A DNA stretch of 64,000 nucleotides, taken from positions 6,176,196 through 6,240,195 of the forward strand of contig NZ_CP077084.1 of the NCBI RefSeq assembly GCF_014268275.3, given 5' to 3'. The stretch's first letter is position 1, and each line of letters starts with the position of its first letter. The notes below the pieces were generated by a model, which was given only the letters and a program-made list of their open reading frames with translations, was not told the DNA's origin and did not search any database. Source of the stretch: Pseudomonas tritici. Its GTDB lineage: Bacteria; Pseudomonadota; Gammaproteobacteria; Pseudomonadales; Pseudomonadaceae. Shown here piece after piece: positions 26,277 through 34,724 of the stretch. Made by a program: the position numbers and the translations under genes.

Positions 26277-26909
26277 TCAAGCCGTTGCGCGATGCAGACT
26301 GGCCAGAAAGCCCGCCGCCCCCACAAACAACCCGGCAAACGTACGGTTCATACGCTTCTGCTGCTTAGGCGTGCGCAACAAACGCAACACTTTCGACGCC
26401 AGCCCCGTATACCCCGCCATCACCACCATATCGACGCAAATCATCGTCGCACCCAGGATCAGGTACTGGATCAGCAACGGCGCTTGTGGGTTCACAAACT
26501 GCGGCAGCACCGCCAGCATGAACACCAGGGCCTTAGGGTTGCTGGCATTGACCAGAAAGCCTCGGAACATCATCGCCATCGGTTTGCCGATCGGGCGCAC
26601 GGCCGCGTCGTCGGTCATGTCCATGGGCAACGCGCGCCATTGCTTGATGGCCAGGTACACCAGGTACGCCACGCCAAACCATTTGATCACATAGAAGGCC
26701 GTGGACGACGTCGCCAGAATGGCACCCAGGCCGCAAGCAACGACGGCAATCTGCATCGCCAGGCCCAGTTGCAGGCCAATGGCGTTCCAGTAACCGCGCA
26801 GGAAACCGTATTGCAGGCCGCTGGACATCGAGGCGATGGCGCCAGCGCCAGGGGAAAGGGAGATGATCCAACTGGCCAGGAAAAAGGCCAGCCACGTGTC
26901 GAGTGCCAT
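26277..26909 (-). CDS. LysE/RhtB family amino acid exporter
   Basis: A 210-residue inner-membrane protein with six hydrophobic helices and the family start ALDTWLAFFLASWIISLSPG followed by GAGAIASMSSGLQYG. Also present are the segments WFGVAYLVYLAIKQWRA near 73-90 and FRGFLVNASNPKALVFML near 112-130. Members export lysine, threonine, homoserine lactone or related compounds; the substrate cannot be assigned. A 10-base inverted repeat lies just upstream of the start (26925-26955). Confidence 0.88.
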   Translation of the reverse strand: MALDTWLAFFLASWIISLSPGAGAIASMSSGLQYGFLRGYWNAIGLQLGLAMQIAVVACGLGAILATSSTAFYVIKWFGVAYLVYLAIKQWRALPMDMTDDAAVRPIGKPMAMMFRGFLVNASNPKALVFMLAVLPQFVNPQAPLLIQYLILGATMICVDMVVMAGYTGLASKVLRLLRTPKQQKRMNRTFAGLFVGAAGFLASLHRATA

Positions 26910-26924
26910 TACACACCTCAGGGG

Positions 26925-26955
26925 GGAGTTAGCTGTTGTGCCTTAAGCTAACTCC
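26925..26955. promoter_or_regulatory. Perfect inverted repeat upstream of the LysE-type gene
   Basis: GGAGTTAGCT and its exact complement AGCTAACTCC are separated by 11 bases, 16 bases before the LysE-type ATG and 43 bases after the MscS-like stop codon on the same strand. There is no T-run, so it is not a standard terminator. It could be a repressor site over the LysE-type start or a leader hairpin. Confidence 0.4.
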
Positions 26956-26997
26956 GCCGACCAACGGATGGCTATAGATTTTTACAAGATGTGAACG

Positions 26998-27570
26998 CTA
27001 GCGGTCGCCCGGAAACACGTGGGTACCCGGCCAACGGCGCACCGAGCGCTGGAAGAACAGGCTGTTAGGCACTTGCACCATCGCGCTGTCGGTGCCGGCT
27101 TCCGCCACTTCAACCAGTGTGGTGTAGAGCAGATTGATCGCCACGACCCGGCCCTTCACGCCCGGTTTGTCGACGGTATCCACCAGCTCGACAATATCAC
27201 CCAGGCGAAACGGCCCGACGGTGAAGATCAGAATGGCGCACAGCAGGTTGGACAGCACCGACCACATGGCAAAGAACGCCACGGCGGCGACCGCGACAAA
27301 CCCGGAAAGCGCCGTCCACAATACGGTGGCAGAGACACCCAGGCGGCCCAGCACAAAGATCAGCGCACTGCCCATGATCAACCAGCGCAAACCACCGCGC
27401 AGCGGCATCAGCAGTTGCGGGGGGAACGGGTAGCGCTCACCCAGGCGAGTCAGGCCTTTGGCCACAAAACGCTGGGCCAGGTAGCCGGCCAGCAGGATCA
27501 GCAGGATTTGCACGCCGATCCATACGGGCTCGACCCATTGCGCCGGTAACGGCAGATGCAACGCTTCCAT
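26998..27570 (-). CDS. Small MscS-like mechanosensitive channel protein
   Basis: A 190-residue protein with three hydrophobic spans (residues about 15-35, 60-80, 85-125). The third carries the MscS pore-helix pattern (LGVSATVLWTALSGFVAVAAV, then MWSVLSNLLCAIL). A beta domain follows with PFRLGDIVELVD and a VPNSLFF segment. It ends soon after, lacking the large C-terminal cage of classical MscS (286 residues), so it is a minimal family member. Its ATG overlaps the stop of the upstream ABC-F gene (TGATG), so translation is coupled. Confidence 0.85.
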   Translation of the reverse strand: MEALHLPLPAQWVEPVWIGVQILLILLAGYLAQRFVAKGLTRLGERYPFPPQLLMPLRGGLRWLIMGSALIFVLGRLGVSATVLWTALSGFVAVAAVAFFAMWSVLSNLLCAILIFTVGPFRLGDIVELVDTVDKPGVKGRVVAINLLYTTLVEVAEAGTDSAMVQVPNSLFFQRSVRRWPGTHVFPGDR

Positions 27571-29480
27571 CAGGACAGCGCCTCCAGCTCCGCTTGCAGG
27601 GTTTCCAGCAGCTCGAGAGCTTCCATCCAGGTTTCCTCCAACTGCCCTTCGCGCACCTTGAGTTTGGCCTGTTCAGCCAGCAGGTCACGCAACTCGTCCT
27701 TGCGGGCGGCCTCGTAAACGGCGCTGTCGCCCAGGCTGGTTTCGATCTTGGCCAGACGCTCGTGCACCTTGCCCAGCTCGGCTTCCAGCTTGTCGGCTTC
27801 ACGCTTGTGCGGCGCCAACTGCTGACGCAGTGCAGCGGCGGCCTGACGCTGGGCTTTCTTGTCGGTCTTGTCCGGGTTGACGGGCGTATTGCTGACCGGC
27901 GCGTTGCGCAGGCGGTAATCCGTCAGCCAGCGCGCGTAATCATCCAGGTCGCCGTCAAACTCTTCGACTTTGCCATCGGCCACCAGCAGGAAGTTGTCGG
28001 TGGTGCTCTTGAGCAAGTGACGATCGTGAGACACCACCAGTACCGCACCGCTGAACTCCTGCAGGGCCATGGTCAGCGCCAGGCGCATTTCCAGGTCCAG
28101 GTGGTTGGTCGGTTCGTCGAGCAGCAGCAGGTTCGGACGATCCCAGGCGATCAACGCCAGGGCCAGTCGGGCTTTTTCGCCGCCGGAAAAATTCAGCACC
28201 GGCTCGTCGATGCGCGCACCCCGGAAGTCGAAACCACCCAGGAAGTCGCGCAGGGTCTGTTCGCGCTCGGTCGGCGCCAGACGCTGCAAGTGCAGCAACG
28301 GGCTGGCTTTGGAGTCCAGGGAATCCAGCTGATGCTGGGCGAAGTAGCCCACCACCGTGTTCTCGCCACGGGTCAAGCGACCGGCCAGGGGCTCAAGCTC
28401 ACCCGAGAGGTTCTTGATCAGCGTCGACTTGCCCGCACCGTTAGGGCCGAGCAAACCGATGCGCGCACCTGGCGTGAGCTGCAGCTTCACTTTTTCCAGG
28501 ATGGTTTTGTCGCCATAACCCAGGCGAGCATCTGAAAGATCCAGCAACGGGCTGGATATCTTCACCGACTCGCGGAACACAAAGTCGAACGGCGAATCGA
28601 CATGGGCCGCCGACAGCTCTTCCATGCGCTCCAGGGCCTTGATCCGGCTCTGGGCCTGGCGGGCCTTGGTGGCCTGGGCCTTGAACCGGGCGATGTAGCT
28701 TTCCATGTGCGCACGCTGCGCCTGCTGCTTCTCGAACGCCTGTTGTTGCTGGGCCAGGCGTTCGGCGCGGGCGCGCTCGAATGCGGTATAGCCGCCACGG
28801 TACAGGGTGATTTTCTTCTGTTCGACGTGGGCGATGTTGTCGACCACGGCGTCGAGGAAATCGCGGTCGTGGGAAATCAGCAGCAACGTGCCCTGGTAAT
28901 TCTTGAGGAAGTCTTCCAGCCACAAGATCGCATCAAGGTCCAAGTGGTTGGTCGGTTCATCGAGCAGCAACAGGTCCGAGGGGCACATCAGCGCCTGGGC
29001 CAGGTTCAGGCGCATGCGCCAGCCACCGGAGAAGTCAGCGACCGGGCGGTCCATCTGTTCGTTGGTGAAACCAAGGCCGGCGAGCATTTTGCGGGCGCGG
29101 GCGTCGGCGGTGTAGCCGTCGGCACTGTCGAGTTCCGAGTGCAGGCGCGCCTGGGCGGCGCCGTCCTGGGCTTTCTCGGCCTCGGCGAGGTCGTGTTGCA
29201 CCTGGCGCAGGCGCAGGTCGCCATCGAGCACGTAGTCGATCGCGATGCGGTCCAGGGTGTCGATCTCCTGGCGCATGTGGGCGATGCGCCAGTCGGCCGG
29301 CAGCAAGCAGTCCCCGGAATCCGGGGTCAGCTCGCCCAGCAACAGGGCGAACAACGTGGATTTGCCGGCGCCATTGGCACCGATCAAGCCGGCTTTGTGA
29401 CCGGCGTGCAGGGTCAGCTCGGCGTCTTCGAGAAGACGTTGCGGGCCACGCTGTAATGTTAGGCTTTGAAGTCGGATCAT
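27570..29480 (-). CDS. ABC-F family ATPase (YheS/Uup-like, ribosome-associated)
   Basis: A 636-residue soluble protein with two ABC domains and no membrane part. The first domain has GANGAGKST near residue 35, FSGGWRMRLNLAQALM near 150 and LLLDEPTNHLDLDAI near 173. A charged linker (residues about 235-300) precedes the second domain, with GPNGAGKST near 345 and FSGGEKARLALALIAW near 430. The C-terminal 100 residues are charged and predicted coiled coil. ABC-F proteins act on the ribosome E site. The order matches YheS-type members. It is co-transcribed with the MscS-like gene. Confidence 0.92.
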   Translation of the reverse strand: MIRLQSLTLQRGPQRLLEDAELTLHAGHKAGLIGANGAGKSTLFALLLGELTPDSGDCLLPADWRIAHMRQEIDTLDRIAIDYVLDGDLRLRQVQHDLAEAEKAQDGAAQARLHSELDSADGYTADARARKMLAGLGFTNEQMDRPVADFSGGWRMRLNLAQALMCPSDLLLLDEPTNHLDLDAILWLEDFLKNYQGTLLLISHDRDFLDAVVDNIAHVEQKKITLYRGGYTAFERARAERLAQQQQAFEKQQAQRAHMESYIARFKAQATKARQAQSRIKALERMEELSAAHVDSPFDFVFRESVKISSPLLDLSDARLGYGDKTILEKVKLQLTPGARIGLLGPNGAGKSTLIKNLSGELEPLAGRLTRGENTVVGYFAQHQLDSLDSKASPLLHLQRLAPTEREQTLRDFLGGFDFRGARIDEPVLNFSGGEKARLALALIAWDRPNLLLLDEPTNHLDLEMRLALTMALQEFSGAVLVVSHDRHLLKSTTDNFLLVADGKVEEFDGDLDDYARWLTDYRLRNAPVSNTPVNPDKTDKKAQRQAAAALRQQLAPHKREADKLEAELGKVHERLAKIETSLGDSAVYEAARKDELRDLLAEQAKLKVREGQLEETWMEALELLETLQAELEALS

Positions 29481-29530
29481 AATGGCGGCGGAGTCTACCA
29501 GCTTCGTTGCCCGCTGGCTTGGGTGTGAAT

Positions 29531-29998
29531 ATGTGCGCTGACCTATGGAGCTTTGCCCTCTCGACTTACGCCCGCCCGGGCGTCGAAGCTGCTTGCCTGC
29601 GTTTACAGGAGCAAGGGGCGGATGTGTGCCTATTGCTCTGTGGCGCGTGGCTGGAACAGCGCGCTGTGGCCGTGACGGCCGAACGCATCCAGGCGCTGAA
29701 ACAGATCGCCGAACCTTGGCAGGCGCACGTGATTGAGCCGTTACGACGGGTGCGCATGCAATGGCGTGCGATGGCGCAGCAGGACGAGGATTTGGCGGGG
29801 TTACGTGAACGGGTCAAAGCCCTGGAGCTGGAGGCCGAACGACAATTGCTCGCGCGCCTGGAAACGCTGGCGCGAATGTGGCCGACGGATGAGGCGATGG
29901 GTCATCAACAGTGGCTGGAAGGACTGGCGGCCGAGGATGCCGCCAACCTTGACCACGACGCGCTGCAGCAGCTGCGCGTCGTGGTCACCAGCACTTAG
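29531..29998 (+). CDS. TIGR02444-like conserved protein
   Basis: A 155-residue cytoplasmic protein. The N-terminal half (DLWSFALSTYARPGVEAACLR, then GADVCLLLCGAWLE) fits the uncharacterised TIGR02444 family found in Pseudomonas. The second half is helical and rich in E, R and L. I placed the start at MCADLW because the upstream eight codons lack family similarity. No good ribosome site is evident. It is divergent from the ABC-F gene and converges on algP, overlapping its end by 4 bases. Function unknown. Confidence 0.65.
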   Translation: MCADLWSFALSTYARPGVEAACLRLQEQGADVCLLLCGAWLEQRAVAVTAERIQALKQIAEPWQAHVIEPLRRVRMQWRAMAQQDEDLAGLRERVKALELEAERQLLARLETLARMWPTDEAMGHQQWLEGLAAEDAANLDHDALQQLRVVVTST

Positions 29999-31128
29999 GA
30001 AGCGCTGGTTGGGGTGGTGCTTGGCGCTACCGGGGCAGGCGTGTTGGTGGCCGGTGCAGTTGGAGCGCTCGACGCTGCCGGGGCAGCAGCAGATGTTGCT
30101 GGCTTGGCCGGTGCTGGTTTTGCGGCAGCTGGTTTGGCAACGGCTGGCTTGGCTGCAGGTTTGGCAGTTGGCTTAGCGGCTGGTTTTGCAGCAGCAGGTT
30201 TGGCGGCTGGCTTCGCGGCTGGTTTTGCAGCAGCGGTTTTAGCAGCTGGCTTCGCGGCCGGTTTTGCAGCAGCCGGTTTTGCAGCTGGCTTGGCGGCTGG
30301 TTTTGCAGCAGCGGTTTTAGCAACTGGCTTGGCGGCTGGTTTTGCAGTGGCGGTTTTAGCAGCTGGCTTCGCGGCCGGCTTTGCAGCAGCGGTTTTAGCA
30401 ACTGGCTTCGCGGCTGGCTTTGCAGCAGCGGTTTTAGCAGCTGGCTTCGCGGCTGGCTTTGCAGCAGCGGTTTTAGCAGCTGGCTTCGCGGCTGGCTTTG
30501 CAGCAGCAGTTTTAGCAGCTGGCTTCGCGGCTGGCTTTGCAGCAGCGGTTTTAGCAGCTGGCTTCGCGGCTGGCTTTGCAGCAGCAGTTTTAGCAGCTGG
30601 CTTGGCGGCCGGTTTAGCAGCAGCGGTTTTGGCAGCTGGCTTCGCGGCTGCTTTAGCAGGTGCCTTGGAGGCAGCAGCTTTGCTTGCAGGCTTCTTCGCC
30701 GCGCTTACTGCAACAGCTTTTGCAGGCGTACGGGCGCCCAACGCCTTAGCTACAGCTTCCTTCACACGACCAACGCCCTGGGCCAGTTTCAGGCTTTCCT
30801 GGGCATCTTTTTTGAGTTGGGAAATGTAGGTGCGGGTTTCAGCTTGGCGATCCTTGAGGGCGTCGAGCAGGTCCTCAAGTTCTTTGACAGCGTCTTTGGC
30901 TTTGGCTTGAGCCTTGGCCTTGCCGGCAGTGGCGGCATCTTGCAGTTTGGTGCGGGATTTGTGCAGCTTTTCTTGCGCTTTACCGCGTTGTTTTTCCAGC
31001 TTGGCGAGCAGTTTTTCTGCATCGGCCAAGGCTTGGGAACAAGCGCTTTCCAGATGCTCGAGCAAACTGCCCGAGAGTTGTTGGAGTAAATGCAACGGGG
31101 TATTAACAGGCTTCTGTTTGGCCGACAT
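29995..31128 (-). CDS. algP: AlgP, histone H1-like alginate regulatory protein
   Basis: A 377-residue, very basic protein. Residues 1-125 are helical and probably coiled coil (LLAKLEKQRGKAQEKLHKS region). From about residue 150 the protein is almost only K, P, A and T, built of about a dozen 13-residue units of the type AKPAAKPAAKTAA, like histone H1 tails. In P. aeruginosa AlgP binds DNA and was linked to control of alginate genes. A strong AGGAGG precedes the ATG. Repeat number is likely to vary between strains because the DNA unit is an almost perfect 39-base tandem repeat. It is separated from algQ by an FKBP gene on the other strand. Confidence 0.92.
   Translation of the reverse strand: MSAKQKPVNTPLHLLQQLSGSLLEHLESACSQALADAEKLLAKLEKQRGKAQEKLHKSRTKLQDAATAGKAKAQAKAKDAVKELEDLLDALKDRQAETRTYISQLKKDAQESLKLAQGVGRVKEAVAKALGARTPAKAVAVSAAKKPASKAAASKAPAKAAAKPAAKTAAAKPAAKPAAKTAAAKPAAKPAAKTAAAKPAAKPAAKTAAAKPAAKPAAKTAAAKPAAKPAAKTAAAKPAAKPVAKTAAAKPAAKPAAKTATAKPAAKPVAKTAAAKPAAKPAAKPAAAKPAAKPAAKTAAAKPAAKPAAKPAAAKPAAKPTAKPAAKPAVAKPAAAKPAPAKPATSAAAPAASSAPTAPATNTPAPVAPSTTPTSAS
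30165..30640. repeat. 39-base tandem repeat inside algP
   Basis: A minisatellite with unit GCGGCTGGCTTTGCAGCAGC plus 19 further bases (39 bases, 13 codons), repeated about a dozen times with few changes; the central copies (30400-30600) are the most alike. Because 39 is a multiple of three, gain or loss of units keeps the algP frame. It is coding sequence and not a CRISPR array: there are no unique spacers. Confidence 0.85.
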
Positions 31129-31320
31129 GGTTTACCTCCTGGCTGACTTGGGTGCGGCTCATACTAGCCCTCTGCTCTTACCGCCGCTAGGGCATGTTGA
31201 CAGTATCGTTTGACTTGCGTTGCACCGTACGAAAATTCTTATCGTTATAACGGAAGTACGCGGCACTTTTTACCCTCTCACACTGGCATAATCCGTCGCA
31301 CTTTCGGCGGGAGACCACCC

Positions 31321-31998
31321 ATGTCGCGTTACCTTTTTCTTGTGCTTGGCCTGGCGATTTCGGTGGCCAATGCGAGCGAGCAATCACCGTCCAAAACCAC
31401 TGACCAAAATCAGCATGACCTCGCCTACAGCCTGGGCGCAAGCCTCGGTGAACGCCTGCGCCAGGAGGTCCCTGACCTGCAGATCCAGGCGTTGATCGAC
31501 GGCCTAAAGCAAGCCTATCAAGGCAAGCCGCTGGCGCTGGACAACGCACGTATCGAACAGATTCTTGCCCAGCACGAAGCACAAAATGCAGCCGAAGCAC
31601 AGGGACCTCAAAGCGAAAAAGCCCTGGCGGCCGAACAACAATTTTTGAGCAAAGAAAAAGCCGTAAAAGGCGTGCGCGAATTGGCGGATGGAATCCTGCT
31701 CACCGAACTCACTCCCGGCACGGGTGGAAAGCCCAAGGCCAGCGACCAGGTTGAAGTGAAATACATGGGGCGATTACCCGATGGGACAGTGTTCGACCAG
31801 AGCACGCAACCTCAATGGTTTCGTCTGGACAGTGTGATCAGCGGCTGGAGCAGCGCGTTGCAACAAATGCCCGTGGGTGCGAAATGGCGATTGGTGATTC
31901 CATCGGCCCAGGCTTATGGCGCCGACGGTGCCGGCGAGTTGATCCCGCCTTATACACCGCTGGTATTCGAGATCGAGTTGCTCGGTACCCGTCCTTGA
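31321..31998 (+). CDS. FKBP-type peptidyl-prolyl cis-trans isomerase (periplasmic)
   Basis: A 225-residue protein with a signal peptide (residues 1-18, ending ANA), an N-terminal dimerisation domain (LAYSLGASLGERLRQEVPDL near 35-55), and a C-terminal FKBP domain: VEVKYMGRLPDGTVFDQS near 145, then VISGWSSALQQMPVGAKWRLVIPSA. It is expected to speed proline isomerisation of exported proteins. The ATG follows a GGGAGACC ribosome site. It lies between algP and algQ on the opposite strand, the same arrangement as I recall in P. aeruginosa. Confidence 0.93.
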   Translation: MSRYLFLVLGLAISVANASEQSPSKTTDQNQHDLAYSLGASLGERLRQEVPDLQIQALIDGLKQAYQGKPLALDNARIEQILAQHEAQNAAEAQGPQSEKALAAEQQFLSKEKAVKGVRELADGILLTELTPGTGGKPKASDQVEVKYMGRLPDGTVFDQSTQPQWFRLDSVISGWSSALQQMPVGAKWRLVIPSAQAYGADGAGELIPPYTPLVFEIELLGTRP

Positions 31999-32003
31999 CC
32001 CCA

Positions 32004-32032
32004 TAAAAAACGGCGCGCCATGCGCACCGTCT
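32004..32032 (-). terminator. Terminator after algQ
   Basis: On the minus strand an imperfect GC-rich stem (ACGGTGCGC with GCGCGCCGT) is followed by six T residues. It begins about 20 bases after the algQ stop codon. The same hairpin follows the FKBP gene on the plus strand but has only a short CTTT tail there. Confidence 0.7.
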
Positions 32033-32051
32033 TTCGTACCGCTGTCGAGGG

Positions 32052-32510
32052 TCAGGCCTGGGTAGCAGGCTCTTCTTTGTGAGCGTTGTGCAGCACTTCG
32101 ATCAGGCAATCTTCCAACTCGAATCGCTCGTGCAGCAACGCGCCCAACTCTTTGAATTTTTCAGCAACACAGTTTCCGGCATCACACAGGTCGGTAAATG
32201 CCAGCAGCTTCTCGGTGATGACATCGATGCGCGGGTAAATGGTCTCAGCCAGGTCCAGGCCACGCTGATCATCGAAGGCTTCAGCCTCCTTGGTCAGTTG
32301 ATCGAAGACACCAAAATGGCCAGCCGACAAGTAGTCCACCAATACCGCGCAGAAGTCCTGCAACGGCTCACGGTTCTCAGCCAGTGCCTCGGGCTTGGCG
32401 CCCAGCGCATCAAAGGACAGAACCAGTTCGTGACGCGCCTTCAGCCAATTGTCGATCAGCTTGTGCACCCCACCCCAGCGTTCCTGAGCATTCTGACAAC
32501 TTTCCAGCAT
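32052..32510 (-). CDS. algQ: AlgQ/Rsd, sigma-70-binding anti-sigma regulator
   Basis: A 152-residue all-helical protein of the Rsd/AlgQ family, which binds region 4 of the housekeeping sigma factor and so shifts RNA polymerase to other sigma factors. Family segments are [20 protein letters not shown] at the N-terminus, [20 protein letters not shown] near 50-70, and [16 protein letters not shown] near 120-137. The ATG follows AGAGAG. The gene is monocistronic by its spacing: 208 bases separate it from dsbB upstream. In P. aeruginosa AlgQ affects alginate and siderophore gene expression. Confidence 0.95.
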   Translation of the reverse strand: MLESCQNAQERWGGVHKLIDNWLKARHELVLSFDALGAKPEALAENREPLQDFCAVLVDYLSAGHFGVFDQLTKEAEAFDDQRGLDLAETIYPRIDVITEKLLAFTDLCDAGNCVAEKFKELGALLHERFELEDCLIEVLHNAHKEEPATQA

Positions 32511-32718
32511 GATGATCTCTCTTCCCTATAGGGGCGCTGCCGCCTGGTGCCCGCGCAACACTTCAAGGATAAAGCGGCGCCGGACAAGGCCACATCTGAC
32601 AAACGGTTTCAATAACACGTGCGGGCCAGATTATGCCCGCATGACTATGGCTTCAAGGTACGCAGGACAGAAAGTTCATACAAGTGTTTAATCCCGCTCT
32701 CCAAACTGCGACGGGCTT

Positions 32719-33240
32719 TCAGCGCCTCGCCGGGCGCGAACACTGGCTCAAAAACAGCCGTGAGAACTGCATGATGCCCAGGATCAACATCCCGATGAAG
32801 AACAGCAGGCTCCACTCGGGAAGGCTCAAATCAAACAGCGTCCAGTTGGTTTCCACGCAGTCGACAGTGCCTTTGAACGTCAACTGCAGGGCCTGCCAAA
32901 ACGATAGGTTTTCGATCATGTAGTGCAGGCTGGGCCAGCAATCGGCAGCCTCATCCGGCGCGGCATTTTGCAGCAGCACCTGGCGCACGGCGGTAAGGGC
33001 GCCGAGCAAGGCACAGCCCATGCTTGCCAGCCCATACAGGCAGATAACGGAACGCTTGGGGTTATGGAGGGCGGCGACCAGGTTGATCAATGTGAAAGCG
33101 GCCAGGAACCCCCTTTGCATCTGGCATAGGAAACACGGACGCAACGAGACACCGAACTCGAGGTAAAAGGACGCACCCAACGTCAGCGTACCCGCCAGGA
33201 ACGCGAGGAAAAACAAGGAGCGTGAAGGGGCCAAAGACAT
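32719..33240 (-). CDS. dsbB: Disulfide bond formation protein DsbB
   Basis: A 173-residue inner-membrane protein with four transmembrane helices. It reoxidises DsbA and passes electrons to quinone. The first periplasmic cysteine pair is in RPCFLCQMQRG near residue 36, and the second pair comprises the cysteines in AADCWPSLHY and GTVDCVETNW (residues about 101 and 127). The length and layout fit the DsbB/DsbH proteins of Pseudomonas, of which there are usually two per genome. It stands alone, separated from hemY by a hairpin at 33430-33459. Confidence 0.93.
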   Translation of the reverse strand: MSLAPSRSLFFLAFLAGTLTLGASFYLEFGVSLRPCFLCQMQRGFLAAFTLINLVAALHNPKRSVICLYGLASMGCALLGALTAVRQVLLQNAAPDEAADCWPSLHYMIENLSFWQALQLTFKGTVDCVETNWTLFDLSLPEWSLLFFIGMLILGIMQFSRLFLSQCSRPARR

Positions 33241-33429
33241 GCTTTATCCGCATCGCGAAAGATAGGTCGCTACGGTAGAGGAAAGCCCTGACCGCTTTCA
33301 ATACATGCCAGAGCAGACGATTCCGCGAGAAGGTAAGGACTTTCCGTCAGAAGATGGAAGACCTTGGGCAATCGAGCGTCGGACTTTGCCGCCGAACGCT
33401 TGCCCCCCAGTCTTTTCGAGCTAACGAAA

Positions 33430-33459
33430 GGTTGGCTGTCAGATACGTCTGAGCCAACC
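33430..33459 (-). terminator. Hairpin after hemY, probable end of the hem operon
   Basis: GGTTGGCT and AGCCAACC pair perfectly, and an inner TCAGA / TCTGA pair extends the stem around a TACG loop. On the minus strand it is followed by CCTTTCG, so the T-run is weak. It starts about 18 bases after the hemY stop and separates the tetrapyrrole genes from dsbB. Confidence 0.6.
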
Positions 33460-33477
33460 CTTGCCAACTGTCCTACT

Positions 33478-34719
33478 TCAAACCCGAGCCGGGACAGGTA
33501 GCGGAGACGCCAGTAAACGGTTATCCAGCAGTCCAAGTCCCTCTTGAAACAGCTGGTTACTACGCTCGGTGTCACCCAGTTGGGCCAACAAGCGGGCGAG
33601 CTCGGCACAGGCCTCGGGATTACGCTGCACTTGAAGGCTGCTCTCCAGATAATCCCGCGCCTTGCCCCACAGGCTGTTTTGCAGGCACAGGCGGCCCAAC
33701 GTCAGCAGCAGGCTGGCATCACCCGGGTGGTCCTTGAGCCAGCCCTCGGCAAACTTCAACTGCCGAGCTGGATCACTGCCACGCAGCAAGCCGTATAGTC
33801 GGATCAGGTGGCTGTCGTAGACACGCTTGATGGCGCCACGCAGCGCTTCCTCGGCCTTGGCATCGGCGCCCAATTGGCGCAGTTGCTCGGCGTAAGCCAG
33901 AACCAGTTGCGGCTCTTGGCGCTGGGCTGAAGTGAGTTGCTGCCAGGCCCGCTCAAGGGACTGCAAACCGGCTTCGCCCTGCTCTTCTCGCTGGGCAGCC
34001 AGGCTCAGGTTCTCACCCCAGGCACGGCGTTCAAGCTCAGCCAATTCGCTGGCAGGCAGGACTTTATCCTTGCGCAGCTCCGGCAACAGGCGGATCACCG
34101 ACGACCAATCGCCCCGCTGCTGATGCAGGCGCTGCAATTGACGCAAGACCTGGCCGTTATGCGGGTGACGCTCGTGCATCGCCTGCAAGGTGGTGAGTGC
34201 ACCGTCGGTATCGCCGCGGTCCAGTTGCAGTTGCGCATGGCTCAAGGCAACTGCCAGCTCGGCCTGGGGCTGACGCTCCAGCGCTCTCTCCAGCAAGCCG
34301 TCGGACTCTTCATAACGACCCTGCTCATTCGCAGCGCGCGCGGCGCCGAGGTAGTACAGCAATGGCTGGCGCTCGGCTTCGGCGGCGCGATGCAGGTGGC
34401 GCTCGGCACTGGCCCAGCGGCCCTCGGCGAGGTCCATCTGGCCTTGCTCGATGGCGATCTGCACGCGGCGGCTGCGGTTACGCCGCGACCACGGGTTGAC
34501 CACGCCACCGGAGGTGGTGACCAGGCTCAAGAGCACACGGATCAGGTAGATCACCAAACCAATGGCAAACACCGCCACCACCGTCGCCCACAAGCTCGAC
34601 TCGTAGTGCAGCACATGAGGGTAAGTAATCAACACATAGCCGGTGTGTTTCGAAATGCCCACAGCCAGCGCCAGCGCGATTGCAATCGCCAGCACCAGGA
34701 TCACATAGAAACGTTTCAT
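33478..34719 (-). CDS. hemY: HemY, TPR-containing haem biosynthesis-associated membrane protein
   Basis: A 413-residue protein with two N-terminal transmembrane helices (residues about 3-22 and 40-62). A cytoplasmic HemY_N region with the positively charged segment RRNRSRRVQIA follows, and then TPR repeats up to the C-terminus (for example YYLGAARAANEQGRYEESDG near 130). HemY of this type is not protoporphyrinogen oxidase; its role is thought to be organising late haem enzymes. It follows hemX by 5 bases. Last gene of hemC-D-X-Y. Confidence 0.92.
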   Translation of the reverse strand: MKRFYVILVLAIAIALALAVGISKHTGYVLITYPHVLHYESSLWATVVAVFAIGLVIYLIRVLLSLVTTSGGVVNPWSRRNRSRRVQIAIEQGQMDLAEGRWASAERHLHRAAEAERQPLLYYLGAARAANEQGRYEESDGLLERALERQPQAELAVALSHAQLQLDRGDTDGALTTLQAMHERHPHNGQVLRQLQRLHQQRGDWSSVIRLLPELRKDKVLPASELAELERRAWGENLSLAAQREEQGEAGLQSLERAWQQLTSAQRQEPQLVLAYAEQLRQLGADAKAEEALRGAIKRVYDSHLIRLYGLLRGSDPARQLKFAEGWLKDHPGDASLLLTLGRLCLQNSLWGKARDYLESSLQVQRNPEACAELARLLAQLGDTERSNQLFQEGLGLLDNRLLASPLPVPARV

Positions 34720-34724
34720 CGGCT

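Noticed and set aside
30165..30640. Regular 39-base repeats considered as a CRISPR array
   Set aside because: Repeats are head-to-tail without unique spacers, in frame, and encode the known AlgP tail.
30014..30829. 271-residue A/G/F-rich frame antisense to the algP repeats
   Set aside because: Low-complexity complement of the KPAA repeat; no signal of its own.
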